Shown in pieces: positions 40,327 to 49,591 of a stretch of DNA of 64,000 nt (position 1 is its first letter; every line of letters starts with the position of its first letter). The stretch covers positions 1-64,000 of the forward strand of contig JASLGM010000028.1 of NCBI GenBank assembly GCA_030150045.1. The letters are read 5' to 3'. A program made the translations under genes and the position numbers. The notes under the pieces were generated by a model. It was not told where the DNA came from and made no database searches. It saw only the letters and a list, made by a program, of their open reading frames with translations. Source of the DNA: Taishania sp. Lineage in GTDB: Bacteria > Bacteroidota > Bacteroidia > Flavobacteriales_D > Crocinitomicaceae.

Positions 40327-43119
40327 ATGAAAACTTTTATTAAACTCGTTTTGTTTGTTTTTGGTTACGCTGCCACTACTTTTGCACAAGAAGCATCTGT
40401 TTTCGGTAAAGTAATCGACATTGAAGGGCGTGAGCCTGCTGTTGGTGCTTTAGTCACTTTCACAAAAGATTTAAGAGCTAAAGTAGATTTGGATGGTGAT
40501 TACCAAATTGAAAATGTTCCATTTGGAAAATACAAAGTAATGGTTACTTTGGCTACTTATGACACTGTTTACACTTTAGTAGAAATAAGCAAAGCAGAGC
40601 AAAAAGTAGATCTAGAGATAGGTAATTCTAAAGTATTAGAAGAAACAATTGTTGTAGCAAATTTAGTGCAAGATAGAAAAACACCCGTTGCTGTAACAAA
40701 TGTTGGAAAAAGAGAAATTACAGAAGAACTGGGTTCACAAGATTTACCCATGATTCTGAACTCAAAACCTGGAGTTCATGCCACGCAACAAGGTGGAGGA
40801 GATGGTGATGCCCGGATTACAATACGTGGATTTGATCAAAGAAACGTTGGTGTAATGATCGATGGTGTGCCCGTGAACGACATGGAAAATGGTTGGGTTT
40901 ATTGGTCTAACTGGTTTGGGCTAGATAACATCACTCAACAAATTCAAGTACAAAGAGGACTTGGAGCAACAAAGATGGCAATGCCTTCAATTGGAGGTAT
41001 GATGAACATCATCACTGAAAGCCCAATGGGTAAACAAGAAATTAAGTTCAATCAAGAATATGGATCAGGAAACTTTTTCCGTACTTCTTTATCTTATAAA
41101 TCAGGAACGTTAAAAAACGGATGGGGAGTAATTGCTTCTGCATCCTATAAGCAAGGAAATGGTTGGGTAGATGGATTGATGACTCAAGGAGGATTCTATT
41201 ATGGAAAAATTCAGAAGATCGCAGGTAAACATGTTATCTCATTAAGTGCTTTTGGAGCTCCACAACAACATGGACAAAGAAGTTACAATCAAGAAATTGG
41301 ATACTGGGATACAGAGTATGCAGAAAAATTAGGTGTGACAACAGGGTCTACGGCAAACCGAGGACGACGTTATAATCAACATTACGGATACATTACAAAT
41401 GAAAAAGGACAACGTGAACAGTTAAATGAGCGTTTGAACTACTACCATAAGCCACAAGTTACGTTAAAAGACTTCTGGAAAATTAATGACAAAGTCTCTT
41501 GGACAAATATGGCCTATGTTTCAATAGGTAGAGGAGGGGGGCAACAAGCCTATAACTCAAGTTCATTACCTTATGACGAGAATAATAATATCGATTGGGA
41601 TCAAGTTGTAAAAAGTAACAGAGAAGCGGTGATAGGTGGAGTTGTCGTACCTAGTATAGACCCAACTTATTCCGATTCAAAATATAAATCGAAAAACATT
41701 CTTGCTGGAGCAGTAAATAACCACTTATGGGTTGGAGCTGTTTCACAGGTAGATTATAAAATAAATAATGCTTGGAAATTTACAGGAGGTTTGGATTACC
41801 GTTGGTATAAAGGAGAGCATTATTATGAAGTAAGAAACTTGTTAGGAGGAGATTATTATTTAGATTTCAACAATCGAAATGATCCGAATTACATGAAAAA
41901 AGTAGGTGATAAAATTGCCAAACAACCTTATCATAATCATCGTGATGCAATCATGTCATGGTACGGAGCATTTACACAGATTGAATATTCTAAAAATCGT
42001 TGGTCATGGTTTGCCAACTTAGCAGCAGTTACGAATAGTTACATTGGATATGATTATTTCAATAGAAAAGAATTAATTGTTGATGGAGGTGCAACGAGCT
42101 CTTTTGTTGTTAATGGAGTCACTTATGATCCAGCAAATGCAAATCCTACTTTCTATAAAAATGACCGCTTTTTTATTGGGGCAAATGATGTCTTAATTTA
42201 TGACGGTAAGACCTATACAACAAACTCAAAAGAGTTGACGTATAATAATTCAGGTAAGTATTGGGCTTTAGGAACAACGGTTAAAACGGGAGCAAACTTC
42301 AATATCAATGATAAGAACAATGTGTTTTTAAATGTTGGATTGTTAAACCGTACTCCACAGTTCTCTAATGTTGTAGATAACAATACAAATACTTTGTTTA
42401 AAGAAGTCTTGAATGAGAAAATATATGCATTTGAAGGAGGATATGGTTTCCGTTCAAAGAAATTGACATTCAATATCAATGCTTACTATACGATTTGGAA
42501 AAACAAACCTTTTCCGTTTGGTGTATCTGTTCAGGATCCTGATGATCCAGGATCATATATTCGTGCAAACGTAAATGGAATGGATGCGCGTCACATGGGA
42601 ATTGAAGGGGATGTAGCTTGGCATATTACTCCGAAAATTACACTTGAAGGAATGGTATCTATAGGTGATTGGATTTGGACTTCAGCAGAAACAATCGATG
42701 TTTTAGGTTCAAAAGTAGAATTTGATGCGAAAGGTGTTCACGTAGGTGATGCTGCTCAAAATGTATTTGCCGCTTCAGCAAGATGGGCTCCTTTTAAAGG
42801 GTTCTATGTAAAAGCTAAGTATACTTATTTTGCAAAGTATTATTCAAACTTTGACCCTTTCTCTTTGAAAGGTGAAAATGCAGGGCGCGATTCGTGGAAA
42901 ATCCCTAATTATGGTTTACTTTCATTACACGCTGGTTATTCGTTAAGAATTCAAAAATCAACCTTGCATATTCGTGCTAATGTATTTAATGCATTGAACA
43001 CAATGTATATTTCTGATGCAAGAAACAACTATGTGGGAAGTGGATTTAATGCGGCTTCAGCAAGTGTATTTGTAGGACAAGGAACTACATTTAATTTATC
43101 AGTAGGAATAGAATTTTAA
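40327..43119 (+). CDS. TonB-dependent receptor of the nucleic-acid locus
   Basis: A 930-aa outer-membrane receptor. Signal peptide KTFIKLVLFVFGYAATTFAQ; carboxypeptidase-regulatory domain (about 20-100, VFGKVIDIEGREPAVGALVTF); plug domain (about 120-235, LNSKPGVHATQQGGGDGDARITIRGFDQRN); and a large barrel ending TTFNLSVGIEF. I chose Met 40327 over 40306, which lies inside the terminator. It is followed after 10 bases by the secreted endonuclease and then the nucleotidase genes, so it may take up products of nucleic-acid breakdown. This is inferred from the neighbours only. Confidence 0.92.
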   Translation: MKTFIKLVLFVFGYAATTFAQEASVFGKVIDIEGREPAVGALVTFTKDLRAKVDLDGDYQIENVPFGKYKVMVTLATYDTVYTLVEISKAEQKVDLEIGNSKVLEETIVVANLVQDRKTPVAVTNVGKREITEELGSQDLPMILNSKPGVHATQQGGGDGDARITIRGFDQRNVGVMIDGVPVNDMENGWVYWSNWFGLDNITQQIQVQRGLGATKMAMPSIGGMMNIITESPMGKQEIKFNQEYGSGNFFRTSLSYKSGTLKNGWGVIASASYKQGNGWVDGLMTQGGFYYGKIQKIAGKHVISLSAFGAPQQHGQRSYNQEIGYWDTEYAEKLGVTTGSTANRGRRYNQHYGYITNEKGQREQLNERLNYYHKPQVTLKDFWKINDKVSWTNMAYVSIGRGGGQQAYNSSSLPYDENNNIDWDQVVKSNREAVIGGVVVPSIDPTYSDSKYKSKNILAGAVNNHLWVGAVSQVDYKINNAWKFTGGLDYRWYKGEHYYEVRNLLGGDYYLDFNNRNDPNYMKKVGDKIAKQPYHNHRDAIMSWYGAFTQIEYSKNRWSWFANLAAVTNSYIGYDYFNRKELIVDGGATSSFVVNGVTYDPANANPTFYKNDRFFIGANDVLIYDGKTYTTNSKELTYNNSGKYWALGTTVKTGANFNINDKNNVFLNVGLLNRTPQFSNVVDNNTNTLFKEVLNEKIYAFEGGYGFRSKKLTFNINAYYTIWKNKPFPFGVSVQDPDDPGSYIRANVNGMDARHMGIEGDVAWHITPKITLEGMVSIGDWIWTSAETIDVLGSKVEFDAKGVHVGDAAQNVFAASARWAPFKGFYVKAKYTYFAKYYSNFDPFSLKGENAGRDSWKIPNYGLLSLHAGYSLRIQKSTLHIRANVFNALNTMYISDARNNYVGSGFNAASASVFVGQGTTFNLSVGIEF

Positions 43120-43129
43120 TATTTTCAAT

Positions 43130-45451
43130 ATGAATGTTTTTTATAAATATTTAGTCGCTGCTGCCTGCTTTACAGGGGTTAGTTCGCTAAATGCACAAAC
43201 AGGACCTACGATTCGCGAGGTGCGAAGTAATACGTCAGGTACAGTTGTAACAGCTACAGGTGTGGTAACAACAGGAAGTTCATTAGGGATAATTCGTTAT
43301 TTCGAAGATCAATCAGCTGGTTTAGCTGCCTATGGAGGAAATATTAATACTATTAATATAGGGGATTCAATTACCGTGACAGGAATATTAACGGAGTTTA
43401 ATGGTTTAGTTCAAATTGGACCTGCCGGACAACCACCGGTTTATGTAAATCATGGACCTGCTAGGGTACCTGTTACTCCAAGATTAATATCAGCTTCTTC
43501 TGTTAATGGAGGCATGGAGGGAACGCTAGTTCGTTTGAACAATATGGTGTTTGTCGAAACAGGTGCATTTGCAAGTAATTCTAACTACACTTTAACTAAT
43601 GGTACACAAAGTGTTCAATTGCGTTCGAATAACACTATGAATGGAGCGCTAATTCCGACAGGTCCTCAATCTGTTGTTGGAGTTGTTGGGCGTTTTAGAG
43701 CAGACTATCAGATTTTACCTCGTACTGTAACAGATATTACTCCTTATGTAGCACCGGTTAGAGAAATTGAAGTGTTGTTTGATGGGGTAAATCAAGTTTC
43801 AGGATCAACTGTATATTTCAATGGACCAGCTACGAAAGTAATTAGTGTTAAAAATGAAGGTACAGGAGCCCTAACTGTTTCTAGTATAGCTGTTACTGGG
43901 GTAAATGCTTCTAATTTCGCACCAAGTCAATCGAATTTAGTGTTGAATGGCGTGTCAAGTTCAGATGTTAACTTAGTATTTTCTACAACGAATAATGGTT
44001 CTCATACGGCTGTTTTAACAATTGATAGTGATGATGCTGATGAAGGCTCTTTTGTCTTAAACATTGTTGCTGGTGGAGCTGATGGATTTATGAGTGAACC
44101 AACAACTAATGGAAGCGATTTAACTTTCTCAAATGTAAAAGCATATACTTTTACAGGTAATTTTTCAGCAGGAACGAATGCTGCTAAATACATCGTTTTA
44201 TGGAAAGAAGGTAGCGATGCACCAACTACAGCACCTACAGATGGTTCTTCGTACAAAAGAGGAGATGAAATTGGTGATGCTAAAGTAGCTTACATTGGAA
44301 CAGCAACATCTTTTACACCAAGAGGTATTAGAGCGAATAAAGATTATTCATTTTCTATTTATCCATTTAATGGGCAATTTGGATCTGAAAACTATTTAAT
44401 ATCAACCCCATTGTCTGGTACGGTTCGTTCAGCAGGGGCTAATGTTGGAAATTACTACGCATCAATTGATACAGCAAGCGCAAATTTTTTAACGGATTTG
44501 CAAACAAAACTGTTGAATAGAAATATGATTACGTATTACAACTATAAACAAACTTTCGTTGAAACGTTTGAGTTGAGAGACACAACAGATGGGAAATCAT
44601 TTATTGAATGTCGTTATTCTAAGTACAGAAATGTATTTGATGGTGTATTTGATTGGGTTGAACAAGACTTCTCTCGTGAGCACGTATATCCACAATCTTG
44701 GATGCCAGGAGGACCATATAGTGGAAACCCAGAGAAAAAACCTTTCAACGATCAACATATTTTATTCCCTGTAAGACAGTCAAGAGTTAATGCTACTCGA
44801 TCAAATTATCCATTTGGGGATGTGGCTGTATTAGAAGTTGGACAAGGTTTTATGGGAACTGGACGTGGTAACGATGCGAATGGAAATAGTGTATACATGC
44901 CAACTCCAGGTGTTAAAGGAGATGCGGCTCGTGCAATGTTCTATGAAATCGTAGCGTATAATAATTTTGAAAATTCGGGAAGCTGGGGATTGAAAGATCG
45001 TATCAATGCATTTATCCCTTATGGACAAGATCCTAACGTTTTGTTAGAATGGCACTTTAATGACTTACCAGATTCATACGAAATTGCTCGACATGAATAT
45101 GTAGCTAGTATTCAAAATAACCGTAATCCTTTTATTGATAACCCTTCTTGGGCTTGTTTGATTAACTTTAAAACAGTATCTAAACAAGTATGTAACTTGG
45201 GGGCTGATCAATTGAAATTAGAAATGATTGAAGTGTACCCTAATCCTGCATCGACTGTTGTTACTATTGATGCGGCAGGTAATACTTTAAAATCATGGGA
45301 AATTGTAGATATTCAAGGACGATCTGTTTTAAATGGAACTGTTGAGAATAACGAAGTGAAAATTGATGTGAAATCTCTACTTGCAGGAACGTATATTGTT
45401 AGGGTTTCAACTGACAATGGAACAGCAATCAAAAAATTGATGATTCAGTAA
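43130..45451 (+). CDS. Multidomain T9SS-exported endonuclease I
   Basis: A 773-aa secreted nuclease. Signal peptide YLVAAACFTGVSSLNA; an OB-fold or DUF5689-like domain (about 22-200, GTVVTATGVVTTGSS; GDSITVTGILTEFNGLVQIG); a choice-of-anchor-D/ASH-type Ig domain (about 210-310, NEGTGALTVSSIAVTGVNASNF); a fibronectin-like part (about 315-430); the endonuclease I domain (about 435-680, SREHVYPQSWMPGG, FNDQHILFPVRQSRVNATRSN, NPFIDNPSWACLI); and a sorting domain (VYPNPASTVVTIDAAG, ending KKLMIQ). The active-site His of the family is present (NDQHILFP). It overlaps the nucleotidase C-domain gene by one base. Confidence 0.9.
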   Translation: MNVFYKYLVAAACFTGVSSLNAQTGPTIREVRSNTSGTVVTATGVVTTGSSLGIIRYFEDQSAGLAAYGGNINTINIGDSITVTGILTEFNGLVQIGPAGQPPVYVNHGPARVPVTPRLISASSVNGGMEGTLVRLNNMVFVETGAFASNSNYTLTNGTQSVQLRSNNTMNGALIPTGPQSVVGVVGRFRADYQILPRTVTDITPYVAPVREIEVLFDGVNQVSGSTVYFNGPATKVISVKNEGTGALTVSSIAVTGVNASNFAPSQSNLVLNGVSSSDVNLVFSTTNNGSHTAVLTIDSDDADEGSFVLNIVAGGADGFMSEPTTNGSDLTFSNVKAYTFTGNFSAGTNAAKYIVLWKEGSDAPTTAPTDGSSYKRGDEIGDAKVAYIGTATSFTPRGIRANKDYSFSIYPFNGQFGSENYLISTPLSGTVRSAGANVGNYYASIDTASANFLTDLQTKLLNRNMITYYNYKQTFVETFELRDTTDGKSFIECRYSKYRNVFDGVFDWVEQDFSREHVYPQSWMPGGPYSGNPEKKPFNDQHILFPVRQSRVNATRSNYPFGDVAVLEVGQGFMGTGRGNDANGNSVYMPTPGVKGDAARAMFYEIVAYNNFENSGSWGLKDRINAFIPYGQDPNVLLEWHFNDLPDSYEIARHEYVASIQNNRNPFIDNPSWACLINFKTVSKQVCNLGADQLKLEMIEVYPNPASTVVTIDAAGNTLKSWEIVDIQGRSVLNGTVENNEVKIDVKSLLAGTYIVRVSTDNGTAIKKLMIQ

Positions 45452-46155
45452 TGAAAAGTAATCTATTTATTGGATTAATACTTGGAGCAGGCCTTACCGC
45501 CTGCTCTTCGTATTTTGTATCCAGCTATAAAACAAACACAACAGCGGTTGACGCAAAAAAAAATCATTCCGAATGGGTGGAGTCGTTTATTAAACCATAT
45601 AAAGATAGTTTGGATGCGGATATGGGGAAACGTATTGCATATGCTCCTGTTGATCTTGTTGTAGCACGACCAAGTGGGAATCTAAATAATTGGGTGGCGG
45701 ACGCTACTTTAAAATATACCTTAAGGAATAATCAAATTGATGGGCCTGTTATGTGTATTTTTAATACAGGTGGAATCAGAGCAAATCTAAATAAAGGTAA
45801 TATTACGCTGGGGGATATTTACAAAATAATGCCTTTTGATAATAGGGTTGTTATTTTGAAGATGCCAATGAGTGCACTGAAAGAAATCGAAACTTACCTT
45901 AGAATTTCAGGAGGTGAACCTATTTCGAATGCAATATTAGATGAAAATGGACTTAAAATCATTAATTCAAATCAATCAGAAACTTTTACACTTATTACCT
46001 CTGACTTTTTAGCAGCGGGTGGAGATAAAATGTATTTCATGAAAAAAAATACAGAAGTACTTGAAACAGGATGGCTGATGAGAGATGTGTTAATTGATGA
46101 GGCTCGTTTTCAAGATTCTTTAATGTACGATAATACCAACCGCATAAAATTATAA
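45451..46155 (+). CDS. 5'-nucleotidase C-terminal domain lipoprotein
   Basis: A 234-aa lipoprotein (signal LFIGLILGAGLTAC, Cys at about residue 18) made only of the 5'-nucleotidase C-terminal domain, which binds the nucleoside and substrate. Visible family blocks: LNNWVADATLKYT, CIFNTGGIRANLNKGNITLGDIYKIMPF, and TSDFLAAGGDKMYF. The metallophosphatase half is encoded by the next gene, starting one base after this stop. The two together should dephosphorylate nucleotides at the outer membrane. Compared with single-chain UshA the domains are split and their order reversed. Confidence 0.9.
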   Translation: MKSNLFIGLILGAGLTACSSYFVSSYKTNTTAVDAKKNHSEWVESFIKPYKDSLDADMGKRIAYAPVDLVVARPSGNLNNWVADATLKYTLRNNQIDGPVMCIFNTGGIRANLNKGNITLGDIYKIMPFDNRVVILKMPMSALKEIETYLRISGGEPISNAILDENGLKIINSNQSETFTLITSDFLAAGGDKMYFMKKNTEVLETGWLMRDVLIDEARFQDSLMYDNTNRIKL

Positions 46156-46156
46156 T

Positions 46157-47080
46157 ATGAAAAGATCCGATTTTTTACGTTCTTCTTTCTTGTTGGTTGG
46201 AGGTACAATTATTTCTAACAAATTAATAGCTCAAGAGGCGGCATCTTTTGATTCAAAAAATGCGAAGAGGTTAGTTATTCTTCATACTAATGATACTCAT
46301 TCAAACATCGAACCCTTTCCAAGTAATCACAATCGGTTTCCCAATCAAGGTGGCGTAGCAAGAAGGTTTCAGATGATACAAGAAATTAGAGAACAGAATG
46401 AGCACGTTCTGCTTATTGATGCAGGTGATATTTTTCAAGGAACACCTTATTTTAATCGGTACCATGGACATCTCGAAATGAGATTGATGTCTGAAATGGG
46501 ATACGAAGTAGCAACAATGGGGAATCATGATTTTGATATCGGAATAGATGGTTTTTTATCCGCTTATCAAAAAGCAAATTTTCCTTTTGTAAACTGTAAT
46601 TATGATTTTGGAACAACACCTTTGGCTTCAGTTGTTAAACCATACATAATCCTTAAAAAAGCAGGGTTAAAAATTGGAATTCTTGGAGTAGGTGTCGAAT
46701 TAGAAGGGTTAGTGTCCAAAGGAAATTATAAAGGAATAACATATAATGATGCGATTTCTTGTGCCAATGAAACAGCAAGTGAATTAAAAAAACAAGGATG
46801 TGATTTAATCATTTGTCTTTCTCATATAGGCTATGATTACGAAGATAAAACCAAAGCTTCTGATTTGAATTTAGCTAAAGCTTCTTCAGATATTCATTTA
46901 ATCATTGGGGGGCATACGCATACGTTTCTAGAGGAACCAACTCTGGTGAAGAATAAAGAAGGAAGAGCTGTTCTTGTAAATCAAGTAGGCTATGCAGGTT
47001 TAAATCTCGGAAGAATAGAATTAATCCTTGATAAGAAAAATAAATCCATCAAAACAGATTTGTTAAAAGTAGTGGAGTAG
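46157..47080 (+). CDS. 5'-nucleotidase metallophosphatase subunit
   Basis: A 307-aa metallophosphoesterase equal to the N-terminal domain of UshA-type nucleotidases. Metal ligands are seen in LHTNDTHSNIEPF, IDAGDIFQGTPYF, TMGNHDFDIG, LSHIGYDYED and IGGHTHTFLEEP. The N-terminus KRSDFLRSSFLLVGGTIIS resembles a Tat signal but has KR in place of RR, so the export route is uncertain. It completes the nucleotidase with the preceding gene. It is the last gene of the unit; the 93-base gap that follows precedes a barrel-protein pair. Confidence 0.92.
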   Translation: MKRSDFLRSSFLLVGGTIISNKLIAQEAASFDSKNAKRLVILHTNDTHSNIEPFPSNHNRFPNQGGVARRFQMIQEIREQNEHVLLIDAGDIFQGTPYFNRYHGHLEMRLMSEMGYEVATMGNHDFDIGIDGFLSAYQKANFPFVNCNYDFGTTPLASVVKPYIILKKAGLKIGILGVGVELEGLVSKGNYKGITYNDAISCANETASELKKQGCDLIICLSHIGYDYEDKTKASDLNLAKASSDIHLIIGGHTHTFLEEPTLVKNKEGRAVLVNQVGYAGLNLGRIELILDKKNKSIKTDLLKVVE

Positions 47081-47173
47081 AGTAATATTCCGTGTAAGCT
47101 ATCGTTTTTTCTAGTATATTAGTTTGTTGAATTGTTTTCAACCTACTTGAAATTTAATGGAATACACTCGAAA

Positions 47174-47857
47174 ATGATAAAAAAAAGCTTACTCGGAATG
47201 CTATTCACAGCATTGTTTTTCAATGCATTTACTCAACAGAATTACGACGTAGAATCTAAAGATTTTGCTGTTAAATTTACACCAACTCAATTGATGTTAG
47301 GTGATTTTATTTTAGGTTTTGAAGCACGAACAGGAAATAAATCATCAATAGATATTAATGTAGGACCCACTTTTGGTGGTTTTGGATTTGCTCCTTTGTT
47401 AATGATTCGCGGTGCTGACATCTCTTCGGATTATTTTTCTGTAAAATCAAAAGTTGGCGCTTCATTTTCTGTTGGATATCGTTATTACGCAGTGCCTTCA
47501 AAAACAAGAGGCGATCTTAACGGATTGTACCTAAACCCAACTCTTCAGTTTAAATCATTAAAAGGTGTTGCAGAAAAAAATTCTCCTTATGGCGATACCG
47601 AAAGTACTTACAAAATGACGCAATTTTCTGGTGCTATTTATGTTGGTTATCAATTTGCATATAATAACGGTTTTGTATTAGACGTTTTCATGGCTTCTGG
47701 TGTAGCGTTAAAGAAATATGAAAGCAATAAACCATACCAAATTTTAAGTGAAGACGGGCAAAGTATTGAACTCCTTAATTACAAACTATCAGCTAAACGC
47801 TTAACTCCACATTTCAATATTGGTGTACGACTAGGATTTGGAGGGAACTTTAAATAA
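47174..47857 (+). CDS. Outer-membrane beta-barrel protein, copy 1 of a tandem pair
   Basis: A 227-aa exported protein. Met 47174 begins the signal peptide KKSLLGMLFTALFFNAFTQ; the upstream Met at 47132 does not. It has regular amphipathic strands (FAVKFTPTQLMLGDFILGFEARTG; GASFSVGYRYYAVPS) and a final FNIGVRLGFGGNFK, as in DUF3575-like 8-stranded barrels. It is paralogous to the next protein (both have the VKFTP/IKYAP, then GPTFGGFGF/GPSFSNFGL pattern). Function unknown. Confidence 0.8.
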   Translation: MIKKSLLGMLFTALFFNAFTQQNYDVESKDFAVKFTPTQLMLGDFILGFEARTGNKSSIDINVGPTFGGFGFAPLLMIRGADISSDYFSVKSKVGASFSVGYRYYAVPSKTRGDLNGLYLNPTLQFKSLKGVAEKNSPYGDTESTYKMTQFSGAIYVGYQFAYNNGFVLDVFMASGVALKKYESNKPYQILSEDGQSIELLNYKLSAKRLTPHFNIGVRLGFGGNFK

Positions 47858-47862
47858 CAACT

Positions 47863-48540
47863 ATGAAAAATAAACTATTATTACTATTTGCAATTTGTTT
47901 TGTGGGCAGTGTTTTTGCTCAAGATGAAACAGCAAAAGGATATCACGATAGAAAATACGTAATTAAATACGCTCCCTTACAAATATTTTTTGGTGAAGTC
48001 CCTTTCTCGTTTGAGCATGCTTTTAACGATAAAATGTCTTATGAAGTGACACTTGGACCATCTTTCAGTAACTTTGGTTTGAGTGCAGATCGTTTTGGAA
48101 TAAAGGAAAGTAAGTTTATTCGTGCAAATGATGTCACAAAAGTAGGCGTTGTAGCCTCTGCTGCTTTTCGTTTCTATCCTTTAGCGAATGGTAATGCTCC
48201 AAAAGGATTCTTTATTTCTCCTGAACTAAAATATCGCCTTTTCAGACTTGAATACCAAGACTTTGATAATGGCCAATTTTATATGGGAACACACACACGA
48301 AATATGAATCACTTTATCGTTCGTTTTAATGTCGGATATCAATTTTTAATGCGTAATTCATTTGCAATGGAATTGTTCGCAGGATTCGGAATAAATTCCA
48401 GGAATGGGCAGTTTCCGGCGAATGTTAATAGTTATGATCCTTCAACGCAAGGAAATATAACAACATTAACAGAGAAAAAGTACAGTGAAGTAATCGCCCA
48501 TTTTACTTTTGGATTTAGAGTCGGACTAGGTATGAAATAA
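47863..48540 (+). CDS. Outer-membrane beta-barrel protein, copy 2 of a tandem pair
   Basis: A 225-aa exported protein with signal peptide KLLLLFAICFVGSVFAQ. Strand pattern as in copy 1 (YVIKYAPLQIFFGEVPFSFEHAFNDK; ASAAFRFYPLANGN; FIVRFNVGYQFLMRN) and a barrel end IAHFTFGFRVGLGMK. It starts 5 bases after copy 1, so the two are co-transcribed. It ends four bases from the convergent GT2 gene, leaving no room for a normal terminator. Confidence 0.8.
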   Translation: MKNKLLLLFAICFVGSVFAQDETAKGYHDRKYVIKYAPLQIFFGEVPFSFEHAFNDKMSYEVTLGPSFSNFGLSADRFGIKESKFIRANDVTKVGVVASAAFRFYPLANGNAPKGFFISPELKYRLFRLEYQDFDNGQFYMGTHTRNMNHFIVRFNVGYQFLMRNSFAMELFAGFGINSRNGQFPANVNSYDPSTQGNITTLTEKKYSEVIAHFTFGFRVGLGMK

Positions 48541-48543
48541 GAT

Positions 48544-49524
48544 TTATAGGTAAAAAGCATTTTTCCCAATCGTGAAGTTTTGTGCAGTCAATGCAGCTTC
48601 TAAAACGGATAACTGAGGAGGGAAAATAGCAATTAACAAAAGGTCGACTTGAATAAGGTCGGCCTTTTTAAATTGTTTTAACGGAGTGTCTACAAGGGTG
48701 CGTGTGTCTTGCGTATAAACCGTTATTTTTTTTTTATTTTCATTCAAAATTCGTGCAGCCAGTTTTCCTTTTGTGCCATAGCCCAAAACGCCAATTGATA
48801 GATTGGGATAGAAGTGAAGCATCCATTTCAATTTAAGCTCAAAAAATTTCTCTTGTTGATAGATTTCACTTGTGCGCGAAGTGCGTAAAGGATGCTCTCG
48901 CCATAGAAGCGTAACTTCATCTACCGAAACAATGGATAGACCCGCGCTCTTCCAACGGAAACACATGTCGTAATCTTCGGGATAATCCAACAACACAAAT
49001 AGTTGAATGTCGAGTGCTGTTTGTCTATGCATGAGCCAATTTGGTGAGGCTACCACACACTCTCTGTAAATGTGGTTGTAGTAACTGTTTTCTGTAGCGA
49101 TTTCATTAAGCCATGATTCATATTTTAGATATCCTTCACTTACTATTGACGCAGAAAAATAGTTGACTTTCCCGGTCACAACTGTTTTTTCGGAATGGGA
49201 TTCTGCTAAAGTGAAAAACAAGGCTAAACGCTGTTCGGGCATGAGGTCGTCACCGTCCATTCGGGTGAGGTATTTTCCTTTTGCACGAGATACCGCTAAT
49301 TGTAACGCAGGAATAATCCCATGCTTATCATTTTTGAATATAGAAATCCGATAATCGCTTTGAGCTAAAAGCTGAATTTTTTCAAAAGTGTCATCCGTAG
49401 AATGATCATCTACAATAATCCATTCCCAATCCGTGAATGTCTGCGACAAAATACTTGTAGCTGTTTCCAAAATCCAAGGAGAAACATTTTTTACAGGACT
49501 GATTATAGAGATAATGGCAGACAT
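48544..49524 (-). CDS. GT2 glycosyltransferase with C-terminal Rossmann-like segment
   Basis: A 326-aa protein. Residues 1-230 are a family 2 glycosyltransferase with IISIISPVKN, IIVDDHSTDDT (DD at 39-40) and the metal-binding TRMDGDD (90-93). The last 90 residues begin IGVLGYGTKGKLAARILNENKKKITVY, a GxGxxG-like start with a strand-helix-strand pattern, suggesting a small nucleotide-binding or Rossmann-like domain, which is not usual for plain GT2 proteins. It acts on an unknown sugar acceptor. It is a single minus-strand gene. Confidence 0.85.
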   Translation of the reverse strand: MSAIISIISPVKNVSPWILETATSILSQTFTDWEWIIVDDHSTDDTFEKIQLLAQSDYRISIFKNDKHGIIPALQLAVSRAKGKYLTRMDGDDLMPEQRLALFFTLAESHSEKTVVTGKVNYFSASIVSEGYLKYESWLNEIATENSYYNHIYRECVVASPNWLMHRQTALDIQLFVLLDYPEDYDMCFRWKSAGLSIVSVDEVTLLWREHPLRTSRTSEIYQQEKFFELKLKWMLHFYPNLSIGVLGYGTKGKLAARILNENKKKITVYTQDTRTLVDTPLKQFKKADLIQVDLLLIAIFPPQLSVLEAALTAQNFTIGKNAFYL

Positions 49525-49565
49525 AGTTCAATGAAGAAATACCTCAAAGTTGCATATATTAATGG

Positions 49566-49573
49566 TATATTTG
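49566..49573 (+). promoter_or_regulatory. -7 box of the acyltransferase gene
   Basis: TATATTTG, 18 bases before the ATG at 49592. Confidence 0.5.
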
Positions 49574-49591
49574 TCGCTTAAAGATTATTAA

